Below are positions 52,678-61,889 of a stretch of DNA of 64,000 nt, one piece after another (within the stretch, counting starts at the first letter, position 1; each line of letters begins with the position of its first letter). The notes under the pieces were generated by a model that worked only from the letters and a program-made list of their open reading frames with translations, made no database searches and was not told the DNA's origin. Where the stretch lies: the NCBI RefSeq assembly GCF_002005305.1, contig NZ_CP014782.1:558001-622000 (forward strand). Reading direction: 5' to 3'. Source of the DNA: Shewanella psychrophila (GTDB lineage Bacteria > Pseudomonadota > Gammaproteobacteria > Enterobacterales > Shewanellaceae). Both the position numbers and the translations under genes were made by a program.

Positions 52678-54939
52678 ATGAGAACTGGTTTGTGTCTACA
52701 TCATCATTTAAATGTACAAGCCCCTCTTAGGAGGGGGCTGAGCTCTGCTATTTCCGGGATAGTCATATTGATGGCATCTTGGGTTAATACGGCACAAGCC
52801 GTGGATGCCGTGGAGATAACCCAGGGAAGTTTTGTGTATCATAAGCAAGGAGAAAATGAGCCTCAGGTGGCGATGCCGCTGAACACAGATGTTCAGATGA
52901 AGATCTCCGGATGGGTCAATCGAGTCACAGTCACCCAGACATTCAGAAATGATAGTGACTATTGGTTAAATGGTAGCTATCTATTTCCCTTGCCAAATGA
53001 GGCTGCGGTAGATCATATGCGCTTGATCGTTGGCCAAAAGGTCATAGAGGGCCAAGTTAGGGAAAGGGAAGAGGCTAAGAAACAGTTCGAACAAGCCAAG
53101 GATGCAGGTCAAAGAGCCAGTTTGGTGGAGCAATCCAGACCAAATATCTTTACTACCTCCGTCGCTAACTTGGGGCCAGCTGAAACCTTAGTGGTTGAGA
53201 TAAGTTACCAAGAGTTAGTTAAGTATGAAAAAGGTGAATTTAGCCTCAGGTTTCCTATGTTAGTTAATCCCAGATATGAGTCTGAACTTAGATCTGAGAA
53301 AGATAAATCCCCCCCCTCAACTGAGAGATTACTGGCGCAGTTTGTTGACTCAAGTTATGGCTATGGGGAAGGCAGAGGTACTGGTGCAAAGGTGAGGATA
53401 GACATAGATCTCGATGCGGGTACAGAGCTGAGTGAGATAACCAGTGTTTACCATGATATAGAAAAGCATCCAGTTACTAATACTCAATATCGACTCAAAC
53501 TCGTGGGCGATACACCAGCCAACAGAGATTTTGTACTGAAATGGTCGCCGGTTTCGGGTAGCGAACCCGTTGCGGCCATCTATGCCCAGCATGGCCAAAC
53601 CCATAGGGAAACAGACGCTTCACAAGAGAGCAGCGATTATGCCTTATTGATGCTGATCCCGCCGGAAACGGGTAAGAGTAATGGCGTTATTGCCAGAGAA
53701 CTGATACTCGTTATCGATACTTCTGGCTCTATGTCCGGTGAGGCAATTGAACAAGCCAAAAAGGCGATGGGTTATGCACTAGCTGGGTTAGGTGTACGTG
53801 ACAGCTTCAATATCATAGAGTTTAATTCAAATGTACATTCGTTATCACCACAATCTCTTCCCGCCACGGCAAAAAATATCGGTAGGGCTAATCAGTTTAT
53901 ACGCACCTTAAGGGCCGATGGCGGCACAGAGATGGGGCTTGCACTGACTCGTGCGCTGGGTAGCGAGGTTAAATCGGCTTATCTTCAGGAAGAAGAACAC
54001 TCTGATTCAGATAGTGCTAGGTTGAAACAAGTCTTGTTTATGACAGATGGGGCCGTGGCGAATGAGAAAGACTTGTTCAACCTTATTGAGGAGAATATTG
54101 GTCATTCGAGATTATTCACAATAGGAATAGGCTCGGCACCTAACTCACATTTTATGGAGAGAGCGGCTGAGAAAGGTAGAGGGAGCTTCACTTATATTGG
54201 CAATCTCGATGAGGTGCAGCAGAAAATAGAATCGCTACTGTATAAGATAGAGCATCCACAAGTAACGGATATTGAACTGCACTATGGCGATGGCACTATT
54301 CCCGATCATTGGCCAATTAGTGTTCCAGATCTGTATGCCAATGAACCTCTGTTAGTCGCGATAAAGATGCGCCCTAAGATTTACCAAGCTTCGGCCTCTG
54401 AGTTAATCGTTTCGGGCATGATTGGCGAGCAATATTGGCATAGCCGTTTGTCTCTTAATGAGCGTAAATCCGCTGCAGGTTTAGATCTTGTCTGGGCCAG
54501 AAAGCTGATAGCCGCATTGGAGATGAGTGAAGATGGGGTTAACCAGACTAGAGTCAAAAAACAGGTGACAGCGTTAGCGCTTAAATATCATCTGGTGAGT
54601 CAGCATACCAGCTTAGTGGCAGTTGAGGTCTCTCCTGCAAAGCCTTCGTCCGTGGTGTCAAATAATGCCAGTGTGGTGCAGTCAACGCCATTTGGCTGGC
54701 AGGCCCCTGTGGGCTATTTGCCTCAGACCGGAGGTGAGAGTCGTTTGCTTATCATGATGGGCATGATCTTGCTGGGCTTAGGCTTAGCGTATTTGGCAAG
54801 TTTTAGCCTAGATAAGGGAGCAGGGCTAAGGGTACTGCATAGCTTAGCTGTGCAGAGAAGGCGACAAGAAGTGTCAATTCAGGCAAAAGGAGAGTATGGC
54901 GACAATGTACATGGACCATCAAAAGGCTTGGAGATATGA
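52678..54939 (+). CDS. Sortase target: VIT/vWA surface protein with LPQTG signal
   Basis: 753 residues, the marine proteobacterial sortase target. Signal peptide ends TAQA-VDA. A VIT domain (about 45-190) is followed by a von Willebrand A domain with the MIDAS motif DTSGS at 347-351, metal-dependent adhesion. The C terminus carries a cell-wall-sorting-like signal: LPQTG at 681-685, a hydrophobic helix (about 689-710), then a basic RRR. Unlike typical Gram-positive signals, about 40 further residues follow the helix. The stop codon overlaps the start of the sortase gene, so substrate and enzyme are made together. Confidence 0.94.
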   Translation: MRTGLCLHHHLNVQAPLRRGLSSAISGIVILMASWVNTAQAVDAVEITQGSFVYHKQGENEPQVAMPLNTDVQMKISGWVNRVTVTQTFRNDSDYWLNGSYLFPLPNEAAVDHMRLIVGQKVIEGQVREREEAKKQFEQAKDAGQRASLVEQSRPNIFTTSVANLGPAETLVVEISYQELVKYEKGEFSLRFPMLVNPRYESELRSEKDKSPPSTERLLAQFVDSSYGYGEGRGTGAKVRIDIDLDAGTELSEITSVYHDIEKHPVTNTQYRLKLVGDTPANRDFVLKWSPVSGSEPVAAIYAQHGQTHRETDASQESSDYALLMLIPPETGKSNGVIARELILVIDTSGSMSGEAIEQAKKAMGYALAGLGVRDSFNIIEFNSNVHSLSPQSLPATAKNIGRANQFIRTLRADGGTEMGLALTRALGSEVKSAYLQEEEHSDSDSARLKQVLFMTDGAVANEKDLFNLIEENIGHSRLFTIGIGSAPNSHFMERAAEKGRGSFTYIGNLDEVQQKIESLLYKIEHPQVTDIELHYGDGTIPDHWPISVPDLYANEPLLVAIKMRPKIYQASASELIVSGMIGEQYWHSRLSLNERKSAAGLDLVWARKLIAALEMSEDGVNQTRVKKQVTALALKYHLVSQHTSLVAVEVSPAKPSSVVSNNASVVQSTPFGWQAPVGYLPQTGGESRLLIMMGMILLGLGLAYLASFSLDKGAGLRVLHSLAVQRRRQEVSIQAKGEYGDNVHGPSKGLEI

Positions 54940-55529
54940 GTGGGTTACGGGTGGGGCGTATAGCACTCTGCAGTAGTGTGATATTGACCGGATTATTACT
55001 ATTGGGAGGAGGTTCATATATGCAAGCTAAGGCGTACTTCGCACAATATCTTATTCAGCAAGCCTGGCGACAAACCTTAGAGGATAAGCAACCCCACAAA
55101 CCATGGAGCTGGGCAGATACTTACCCTGTGGCTAAACTGACCTTGATGACGGAAGATGATTTAGGCAATGAAGACAGAACTTTTTATGTATTGTCAGGTG
55201 CATCAGGCAGAAATTTAGCCTTCGGGCCTACTATGGTTCAAGGTAGAGGCCTGCAGACCGAGGGGGGGAACAGAATCATAGCGGGTCATAATGATACCCA
55301 TTTTTCTGTGTTGAACGGGATTAAAGCTGGACGGGTGTTAAAATTTCAAGACGCGGACAAGCATACGAGTTTATACCGGGTATCTTCGACTCAAATTGTG
55401 CACGAATCTGACACCCGTGCGCTTATGCCAAGTTACTATGACCAATTAACGTTAATTACTTGCTATCCATTTAATGCATTACAAACAGGCAGTCCTTACA
55501 GACTCATAGTGAGGGCTCTGCCGGTGTAG
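54936..55529 (+). CDS. Class GN (Gram-negative) sortase
   Basis: 197-residue membrane-anchored transpeptidase. One N-terminal hydrophobic anchor (ALCSSVILTGLLLLGGGSY); catalytic triad His118 in IAGHNDTHFS, Cys176 in LTLITCYPFN and Arg189 in SPYRLIV. The ATG overlaps the target gene stop (ATGA) after GGAG. It is expected to cut the LPQTG signal of the upstream protein between T and G and pass the product to an unknown acceptor. Confidence 0.94.
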   Translation: MSGLRVGRIALCSSVILTGLLLLGGGSYMQAKAYFAQYLIQQAWRQTLEDKQPHKPWSWADTYPVAKLTLMTEDDLGNEDRTFYVLSGASGRNLAFGPTMVQGRGLQTEGGNRIIAGHNDTHFSVLNGIKAGRVLKFQDADKHTSLYRVSSTQIVHESDTRALMPSYYDQLTLITCYPFNALQTGSPYRLIVRALPV

Positions 55530-55540
55530 TAAGGTATTAT

Positions 55541-56566
55541 TTAGCTGGATATGGGCATTACCCTGTTCCGGCCCAGGCGCTTGGCCTCATAGAGAAGTTT
55601 GTCCGCTTTTTCTATGAGCTCAGTACCCTCGAGATTTGTATTCCATTGTGCGACGCCGAATGATGCGGTGATCTTATTGATAAGAATGTCTTTTCTTCTG
55701 TCTTTAAGGGATACTTTTTCCAGCCCTCGCCGCATGGCTTCGGCCAGATGACGAGAGGAACTAAGTTGGCTTTTAGGTATGATGACGGCAAACTCTTCGC
55801 CACCATATCGATAGAGTTTTGCGCCATCTCTGCAGGCTTCTTTTAATCGCTTTGCGACCGCTTTAAGTACTTGATCGCCGAGCTGATGACCATAATTGTC
55901 ATTAAATGCCTTGAAATGGTCAATATCTATGAGGATTAGGCACAAGCCGTCAGGTGATTGACTCAGGGAGCCACTAAGATCGTTATCGAATGCACGGCGA
56001 TTGAAGATACCGGTCAGTGCATCGTAGAGTACGATTTGTTCGGATTTAGCTAGTTGGTGCTTTAATGCATCTATCTCTTGCTGGGCTTTAGTAAGTTGAC
56101 CGGTGAAAAACTGCGTGCTCGAACGTATGTCATCGGACTCTTTAACTAAACTTCTGACGATACCGAGTACCTTCTCTAAGCTGACGCCTTCTGACTCTAT
56201 TCGATTTAATTTCTCGAAATTACTGTCGATACGACGCTGAAATTGAGTGGCATCTAAATTAGTATCTTTGAGAGAGTGAGATAGTTCAGTCGCCATCGCC
56301 TCGAGGGTTTGCCGCATGTCTAGGACATCGACTTCGACGGGGTCTGATACGTATTCGCGATACAGTATCTCGGCATTTACTGGAGGGCAGGTATCATGCT
56401 GCTCTATAACCGTGTCGAGTCGTTTATTTAATTCCGGACTTTGCTCTGATACATAGGTATACCAGAGCGCATAATTGGTTGGCGTGGTAGGAATTTGGTG
56501 CTTTAACATCAAAGGAACGGCTTTTTTCAAATTTCTGGCCGCTATTTTCATGATTTCTTTGGACAT
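55541..56566 (-). CDS. GGDEF diguanylate cyclase
   Basis: 341 residues. The C-terminal cyclase domain (about 185-340) has the active-site GGEEF in LYRYGGEEFAVII and the substrate helix DIDHFKAFNDNYGHQ. The N-terminal part resembles the uncharacterised helical domain often found with GGDEF (PTTPTNYALWYTYVSEQSPE) and a coiled coil; no membrane segment. A product-inhibition RxxD site is not evident. It is convergent with the sortase gene, 11 bp apart. c-di-GMP output is inferred. Confidence 0.93.
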   Translation of the reverse strand: MSKEIMKIAARNLKKAVPLMLKHQIPTTPTNYALWYTYVSEQSPELNKRLDTVIEQHDTCPPVNAEILYREYVSDPVEVDVLDMRQTLEAMATELSHSLKDTNLDATQFQRRIDSNFEKLNRIESEGVSLEKVLGIVRSLVKESDDIRSSTQFFTGQLTKAQQEIDALKHQLAKSEQIVLYDALTGIFNRRAFDNDLSGSLSQSPDGLCLILIDIDHFKAFNDNYGHQLGDQVLKAVAKRLKEACRDGAKLYRYGGEEFAVIIPKSQLSSSRHLAEAMRRGLEKVSLKDRRKDILINKITASFGVAQWNTNLEGTELIEKADKLLYEAKRLGRNRVMPISS

Positions 56567-56677
56567 AACTCTCCCTAGACTAATACCAATCTAAGTTCTC
56601 TAGACTAACTACCAATTCAAATAAGTATAAGCACTGTGGTGGGTAAATGAGAGCATAGTTAAATAAGCGTAATAAAG

Positions 56678-56718
56678 AAGGAGCCAGAAGGGTGAATGTT
56701 TTCCTTTTCTGGCTCCTT
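56678..56718 (-). terminator. Terminator-like hairpin after letB
   Basis: AAGGAGCCAGAA/TTCTGGCTCCTT, 12-bp stem with a 17-nt loop; on the minus strand followed by a weakly T-rich CTTTATT. Confidence 0.6.
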
Positions 56719-56729
56719 ATTAAGTGACT

Positions 56730-59357
56730 TTAGTGCTGATTCTTTTGGACTGGAGCCCAGTTTAACCATTTAGGTTCGAGTTTTTCATGTAAGGTAAAAC
56801 TTGCACCGGGTGCCAGTTGATTGTTAGCCACGGTTTGTTGCTCTGTTACCACACCTACACCACCTGCCAATATGGTTTCTAATGATCCTGTCTCTATCTT
56901 AGCCCCTGAAAATAGCCCAACATCGACTTTTACACCGGAAAGATCCCAGAATTGACTCGTTTGATTGACCAAGTGGCGATATTGCCCATCTATATGGGCG
57001 AACATCTGCACTGAATTCCCTGTATCGGCGAGCTGATAAGCATCAATCGCACCAATTTTTATGCCTCTAAAAATAATGGGGGTTCCGGCTTTGATTGAGC
57101 CAAGGTTACTGTCCTCAAGAGTAAATTGTAACCAGTCCTCTTTGGCCTGAATCACTGGGGACACATGACCAATAAACTGCGTTCGGCTATGAGCACTGAT
57201 TCCAGGTTTTACGCCGATATAGGGGCCGGTCAATAAGGTTTCAGGAGCCTCAATACCCGCGAGGGATATTTGAGCCTCAACAAGGAAATACTCGGCATCT
57301 TCTTGAGTAAAATGCTGGGCATAATTTCCATACAAATAGGCATCGACACTGACGCTTATTAGATCTTTATTTAAGGTGACGCGTTCGACAGAGCCTACTT
57401 TATGGCCTAAGTAACGTATAGGCGCCTTGGCTGCTAACTTAACGTCAGCCGGGAAGGTGAGGCTAATGGGTTTTGCCTGAGCGAGAGCAAGAGATTTAGA
57501 CTCATATAGATGAGTTTGAGAGCCTATATCATCATCGTCGAGCAAACCTAAGGTGATACTGCCTTTTAATGCTCCTTGTATGGGAGCGATATCAATTTCG
57601 ATGCCTGAAAGGGCTGCATTTACAGTGACGGCACTGTTTCGCCAAAAAACGCTATTAGCTTTGACTAATGGTTTGAATTGGTCTCGAATACTGATGTTAA
57701 TATCGAAGTTCTCATTAGCCGAGTGCCAGTCAACTCCGTCGACCTGACCAATTTGCATCTTTTGATAGTAGACAGGTGAGCCAGGCGAAAGGCCTGCCCC
57801 ATCCGAGCTCGTCAGAGATAATGTAAATTGATTGAGCTTGTCAAAATAATCATCAGCCGCATCTGTTGAGTGAAACAAAGCCAGTTGTGCATGATTTTTT
57901 GCCACTACCTTACTGGAGCCCTGTATCAGGCTGATAGCGCCTTTAGTCAAGGTGGATAAATCTCGAGTTTCTACCGATATGCCATCGAGGGAAGCTTGGA
58001 TAGATAGAGCTGATTCGGGGATGAAGTAACTATTGCTATTGACCAGCTCTGTATACTCAGGCCAGATTTCGATCTGGTATTCTACGCCGGTTAATGCTTG
58101 ATTAAGGTTGACTGCATTGACTTTGCCGATGGCTAATTGCTTATAGCGAACTTCAGCTCCTATCCCAATCCCCGGATTATTATCCGCGGCCAAATTTAGC
58201 GATAATTTTGACTTTGCATCATGGTCAGGTGCCATATCCAATAACGAATATTGCGGCTTAGGCTCACCAGTTCCTGGTGAAAAATTAATGACACTACCTG
58301 TGAGCAATCGCGCCGCATGCTTGATACCAGACAAAGATATATCGGCGCCTTCAAGCCAGAAATGGGACGTACCTGAGAGTAACTGAGCATATTCTTTATC
58401 AATTTTTGCCGTGAACTCAACTCCTGTATCTGTTAATTGAGTGTCTGTGATACGGCCAATATCTATGCCTCTGAACACGATGGATGTACCAGTCGATACT
58501 GCATCTGATTGAGTGGCAGTCAGAGAGAACTCAATGCCGCCTTGGGCTAACTCTTGACTGTCATAGACACGGTAACTGTGTCCATTTTCGGCTCTTTGAG
58601 TGTCATCCGAAGAACTGAAACTGAGACCTCCTGCAAGGATGGATGATAGACTTTCAGATTTTATCTCTATACCTGAGAGTGAGGCGTCGATATGGAGTCC
58701 GGACACGTTCCAGAATTGAGAGTCGGTTTTTACCAGATGAGCATATTGTTTCTTTATAAAGGCAGAAAGTAAGATTTGTCTCGAGCCTTCTAGGTGATAA
58801 CTAATTATTTTTCCGACGGGGATTTGCCGATAAAATATCTGTGAACCCACATCCAGAGACCCTAAGGTATCGGCTGTTAATTCAATGACCAAACCATCAC
58901 TTCCCGGTAACATAGCGGGGGCATCAGTCTCAGCTTCGAAGAAGGATTGTGACTGACCACCACCGGGTTGAATAGCGATATAATTTCCCGAGAAAAGGGC
59001 ATCTAAACCTTCTACTCCTGTGATTGAAGCTTTAGGCGTGACTAACCAGAATTTGGTTTGCTCATTTAAAAAGGGATCTGCTCGATAATCCATTTTAAGA
59101 TCGACATTGACGCCTTGAAGGTCGTCATCAATGCTGATATCGGCCACTTTACCAACCGTTAGGCCCTGATACCGCACTAAAGTTTTACCCACATCAATAC
59201 CAGTCGCGCTGGGGAAGTGGATACGTACTTCGATACCGGCTTCTCTTATACTTTTTATGCCTAACCAGGAGCCTAGGGCTATAGCCACAAGGGGCAAAAG
59301 CCAGATAGGCGAAAAAAGCTTCTTCTTAACTACTTTCGGTGTTTCAATTTGCGTCAT
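56730..59357 (-). CDS. letB: LetB-type lipid transport protein with seven MCE domains
   Basis: Periplasm-spanning tube for lipid trafficking between membranes (875 aa; E. coli LetB/YebT about 877). One N-terminal membrane anchor (PIWLLPLVAIALGSWLGI), then seven repeated MCE units. Each carries a pattern such as VRYQGLTVGKV, IFYRQIPVGKI, IVFRGIDIGRI, VRYKQLAIGKV, VYYQKMQIGQV, IRYLGHKVGSV and IIFRGIKIGAI, which allow the seven to be counted. Start ATG 59357 (MTQIETPKVV) is preferred over an earlier non-ATG frame start. It overlaps the upstream LetA-half gene by 14 bp. Confidence 0.93.
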   Translation of the reverse strand: MTQIETPKVVKKKLFSPIWLLPLVAIALGSWLGIKSIREAGIEVRIHFPSATGIDVGKTLVRYQGLTVGKVADISIDDDLQGVNVDLKMDYRADPFLNEQTKFWLVTPKASITGVEGLDALFSGNYIAIQPGGGQSQSFFEAETDAPAMLPGSDGLVIELTADTLGSLDVGSQIFYRQIPVGKIISYHLEGSRQILLSAFIKKQYAHLVKTDSQFWNVSGLHIDASLSGIEIKSESLSSILAGGLSFSSSDDTQRAENGHSYRVYDSQELAQGGIEFSLTATQSDAVSTGTSIVFRGIDIGRITDTQLTDTGVEFTAKIDKEYAQLLSGTSHFWLEGADISLSGIKHAARLLTGSVINFSPGTGEPKPQYSLLDMAPDHDAKSKLSLNLAADNNPGIGIGAEVRYKQLAIGKVNAVNLNQALTGVEYQIEIWPEYTELVNSNSYFIPESALSIQASLDGISVETRDLSTLTKGAISLIQGSSKVVAKNHAQLALFHSTDAADDYFDKLNQFTLSLTSSDGAGLSPGSPVYYQKMQIGQVDGVDWHSANENFDINISIRDQFKPLVKANSVFWRNSAVTVNAALSGIEIDIAPIQGALKGSITLGLLDDDDIGSQTHLYESKSLALAQAKPISLTFPADVKLAAKAPIRYLGHKVGSVERVTLNKDLISVSVDAYLYGNYAQHFTQEDAEYFLVEAQISLAGIEAPETLLTGPYIGVKPGISAHSRTQFIGHVSPVIQAKEDWLQFTLEDSNLGSIKAGTPIIFRGIKIGAIDAYQLADTGNSVQMFAHIDGQYRHLVNQTSQFWDLSGVKVDVGLFSGAKIETGSLETILAGGVGVVTEQQTVANNQLAPGASFTLHEKLEPKWLNWAPVQKNQH

Positions 59358-59985
59358 CTTTCGATTCCAATCGATCCCAGAGTAAACGAGTATCAAGTAC
59401 CTTAGCGGCGACTTGTGTCAGTAAAATCACTAAAGCAAATGCGGTTGCGGCAGGTCCAGGCTTAGCATCTAGTAACTGCCCCATATTGACCACCGCAGCG
59501 GTAATAGATATGACAAAAAGGTCAAGCATTGACCATCGTCCTATCCATTCAATAACATGAAAACCGACCATCAACCTTTTCTTGGAGATGGGCAGACGAA
59601 AACTGATGGCTAGCAGATAAATAGTCAGCCCACAGATTTTTAGAATAGGAACTAAGATACTGGCTGTAAATAATATTATCGCAATAGGGAGAATGTCCAG
59701 ATCGATAAGGTGGGTAATGCCGGTAAAAATAGTATCGTGGCGTGTCTGCCCCTGACTGGTAAAGATGGTGATCGGATAAATATTTGCAGGGATCAATAAA
59801 ATTGCGGCAGTGATCAGCAAGGCCCAGCTTTTTTGTAGGCTGGAATAATCTCGAAGCGCGAGCGCAGAGCCACAGCGTGAGCAATGGGTTTCCTTATGTG
59901 ACATCAACTTTTGGCATGAAGGACAGAGTGTAAGGTTTAAATCTTTACCTTGTTTTCTCTGTGGCAGCTCAGAGGGGCTAGTCAT
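59344..59985 (-). CDS. PqiA-family membrane protein, LetA second half
   Basis: 213 residues. N-terminal zinc ribbon CPSCQKLMSHKETHCSRCGS, then four membrane segments (for example LLITAAILLIPANIYPITIF). It corresponds to the second half of E. coli LetA/YebS, partner of LetB. It overlaps both neighbours (8 bp with the first half, 14 bp with letB), implying one tightly coupled operon. Confidence 0.9.
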   Translation of the reverse strand: MTSPSELPQRKQGKDLNLTLCPSCQKLMSHKETHCSRCGSALALRDYSSLQKSWALLITAAILLIPANIYPITIFTSQGQTRHDTIFTGITHLIDLDILPIAIILFTASILVPILKICGLTIYLLAISFRLPISKKRLMVGFHVIEWIGRWSMLDLFVISITAAVVNMGQLLDAKPGPAATAFALVILLTQVAAKVLDTRLLWDRLESKDDAN

Positions 59986-60646
59986 CTATTAGACTCCACA
60001 TATGATCCAGATGATATTCGCGCTGTAAAAACAGAGTCACAAGAAACAACATGGCAAAACAGAAAGTCCCCATTCCCAGATAGATATCGGTATAGTCCGT
60101 GAGTTGGAAAACGGAAACAAAAATACTGATCATATAAATTTCTAACATGGTGAGTTGTGAGAGTAGGCCGTGACATTTCAACAGGCGTTTCAAGATATCT
60201 CGAAAGAAAGGCACATCTAGTCGGTACTTGATGATCAAAATTTGCGAAAGCACAGATAAAAGCAGTAATCCAGGTGCGATGACCGCCGAAGTGAGTACGG
60301 CAATTGCGACGACCCAATACCCTTGATTTGCTACAGCCATGGCACCTTCGAGGGTGGTTGTGGTTCTGATGCTGCCAAGAAAATGTAACTCGAGAACAGG
60401 GAGTAAATTTGCCGGGATGAAAAAAATGATCGCGGTTAGGCAAAGGGCTAACATGCCGTTTAAGGAGCAATAAGGTGCATCATAGATGGCTGTATGACAT
60501 CGAGGGCATAAGGCGCGAACAGACGAAGGTAAGGCTCGCTTCCGAATTACGAGATCGCAAGAGCGACACAGGGTCACACTGGTATCTGCACATCGATGTT
60601 CCGTAAGTAATTTCAATCTCTCTGACACACCCGTTATCGTTAACAC
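59978..60646 (-). CDS. PqiA-family membrane protein, LetA first half
   Basis: 222 residues. N-terminal zinc ribbon CRSCDLVIRKRALPSSVRAL followed by CPRCH, then four membrane segments with FIPANLLPVLELHFLGS. It matches the first half of LetA. First gene of a three-gene operon with the second half and letB. In E. coli the two halves are one protein of about 427 residues. Confidence 0.9.
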   Translation of the reverse strand: MLTITGVSERLKLLTEHRCADTSVTLCRSCDLVIRKRALPSSVRALCPRCHTAIYDAPYCSLNGMLALCLTAIIFFIPANLLPVLELHFLGSIRTTTTLEGAMAVANQGYWVVAIAVLTSAVIAPGLLLLSVLSQILIIKYRLDVPFFRDILKRLLKCHGLLSQLTMLEIYMISIFVSVFQLTDYTDIYLGMGTFCFAMLFLVTLFLQREYHLDHMWSLIDD

Positions 60647-60799
60647 TTAACTTGAAGATACTTGTTAACTCACTTGAACTTCTTGTAATGGAGTCATGTT
60701 TACTGGCGAATACCCTGATAGATATCACACTACAATCAGACAGATAATATCAGGTTTTCAGGAATACTTGCATAAGAAGTTACATTTATGAGACCCTAC

Positions 60800-60819
60800 A
60801 ACTGTATATATAAACAGTG
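60800..60819 (+). promoter_or_regulatory. LexA (SOS) box upstream of yebG
   Basis: CTGTATATATAAACAG at 60802-60817 matches CTGT-N8-ACAG with an AT-only spacer; close to the consensus TACTGTATATATATACAGTA. It lies about 13 bp before the yebG ATG, over the likely start of transcription. Confidence 0.9.
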
Positions 60820-60830
60820 AGAGGGATGTT

Positions 60831-61136
60831 ATGGCGGTTGTAACTAAATTTGTAGTGGTCCGAGAGGGGGTTGAGAAAATGACATTCACATCTAAAAAGG
60901 AGGCTGATGCCTACGATAAGATGCTTGATATCGCCGATAATCTAACCCCCTTCTTAGCTGAGTCAGAATTAGACATAGATGAAGTAACCTGTGAGAAGTT
61001 GAGTTTTTATCTTGCTCAACACAAGGACCTATTGCTCAGTTTACTTAAAGGTGTTGTCCCTCAGCAAACAGAGACGACAGAAATCAAGAAAAAGACTAAG
61101 AAAGCCGACCCTAAAAATGTCGATACAAAAAAATAA
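60831..61136 (+). CDS. yebG: SOS-inducible protein YebG
   Basis: 101-residue DNA-damage-inducible protein. The family start MAVVTKFVVVREGVEKMTFT and SKKEADAYDKMLDIADNL are clear; the C terminus is Lys-rich (EIKKKTKKADPKN). The role is unknown beyond SOS control. The LexA box upstream supports the assignment. msrC follows after 17 bp in the same direction. Confidence 0.95.
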   Translation: MAVVTKFVVVREGVEKMTFTSKKEADAYDKMLDIADNLTPFLAESELDIDEVTCEKLSFYLAQHKDLLLSLLKGVVPQQTETTEIKKKTKKADPKNVDTKK

Positions 61137-61153
61137 AGTGTTAGGAAGTTTGT

Positions 61154-61612
61154 ATGAAAACTGAATTTTATCAAACACTGAACCGTCAAGCCCAAGCCCT
61201 TCTCCAGGGGGAAGACGACTTAGTGGCAGCGATGGCCAACTTTTCCGCCTTACTCAATGACTCATTAGAAGAGCTAAATTGGGTGGGGTTTTACCTGCTA
61301 AAAGGTGATCAACTTGTGTTAGGCCCATTTCAGGGGCGGGTTGCCTGTACGCGTATCCCTCTGGGAAAGGGAGTCTGTGGTTCGGCAGCATTAGAACAGA
61401 AGACGTATAGAGTGGCCGATGTTCATCAATTTTCAGGACACATTGCTTGTGATGCAGCGAGTAATTCAGAAATCGTTATCCCAGTTATCAAGGACAACCG
61501 AATTATCGGTGTGCTAGATATAGACAGCCCTAAGCTCGCTCGATTCGATGAAATCGATGAAATAGGACTAGAAAACTTAGTCTCTAGCTTCGAAAATGCG
61601 TTATTTGGCTAA
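61154..61612 (+). CDS. msrC: Free methionine (R)-sulfoxide reductase
   Basis: 152-residue GAF-domain enzyme reducing free Met-R-sulfoxide with thioredoxin. The three catalytic Cys residues are visible: VACTRIPLGKGVCGSAA (two) and GHIACDAAS (one). The terminal VIKDNRIIGVLDIDSP is typical. The 17-bp gap to yebG suggests co-transcription from the LexA-controlled promoter. Confidence 0.95.
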   Translation: MKTEFYQTLNRQAQALLQGEDDLVAAMANFSALLNDSLEELNWVGFYLLKGDQLVLGPFQGRVACTRIPLGKGVCGSAALEQKTYRVADVHQFSGHIACDAASNSEIVIPVIKDNRIIGVLDIDSPKLARFDEIDEIGLENLVSSFENALFG

Positions 61613-61889
61613 ACTATAAGCAATTTTGGGTAATTCGTGTTCGCAATCGTCAAACTCGGGTTTATAATAGGCGGTTCGAATACTAAGGACGTCGAGGATA
61701 TTCCTAGGTGGGAATGAATGCTTGGCGTTTGTTAATTGTAATTGCTAAAGTATGTCTGCCGTGTTTGCGCTGCGTTTCGATAATTCTGTTTAGGATTTTC
61801 TGATTGAGCCCGCGAAAGACAAATATAAACGACACTGAATAGTCCATTTTATGTCTAGTCAGTGCCCCTTTTAAACTGTGGAAGTAATA
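61613..61889. promoter_or_regulatory. msrC-proQ intergenic region
   Basis: 277 bp with no gene. It holds the proQ promoter and leader. No terminator or operator was clearly recognised. Confidence 0.35.
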
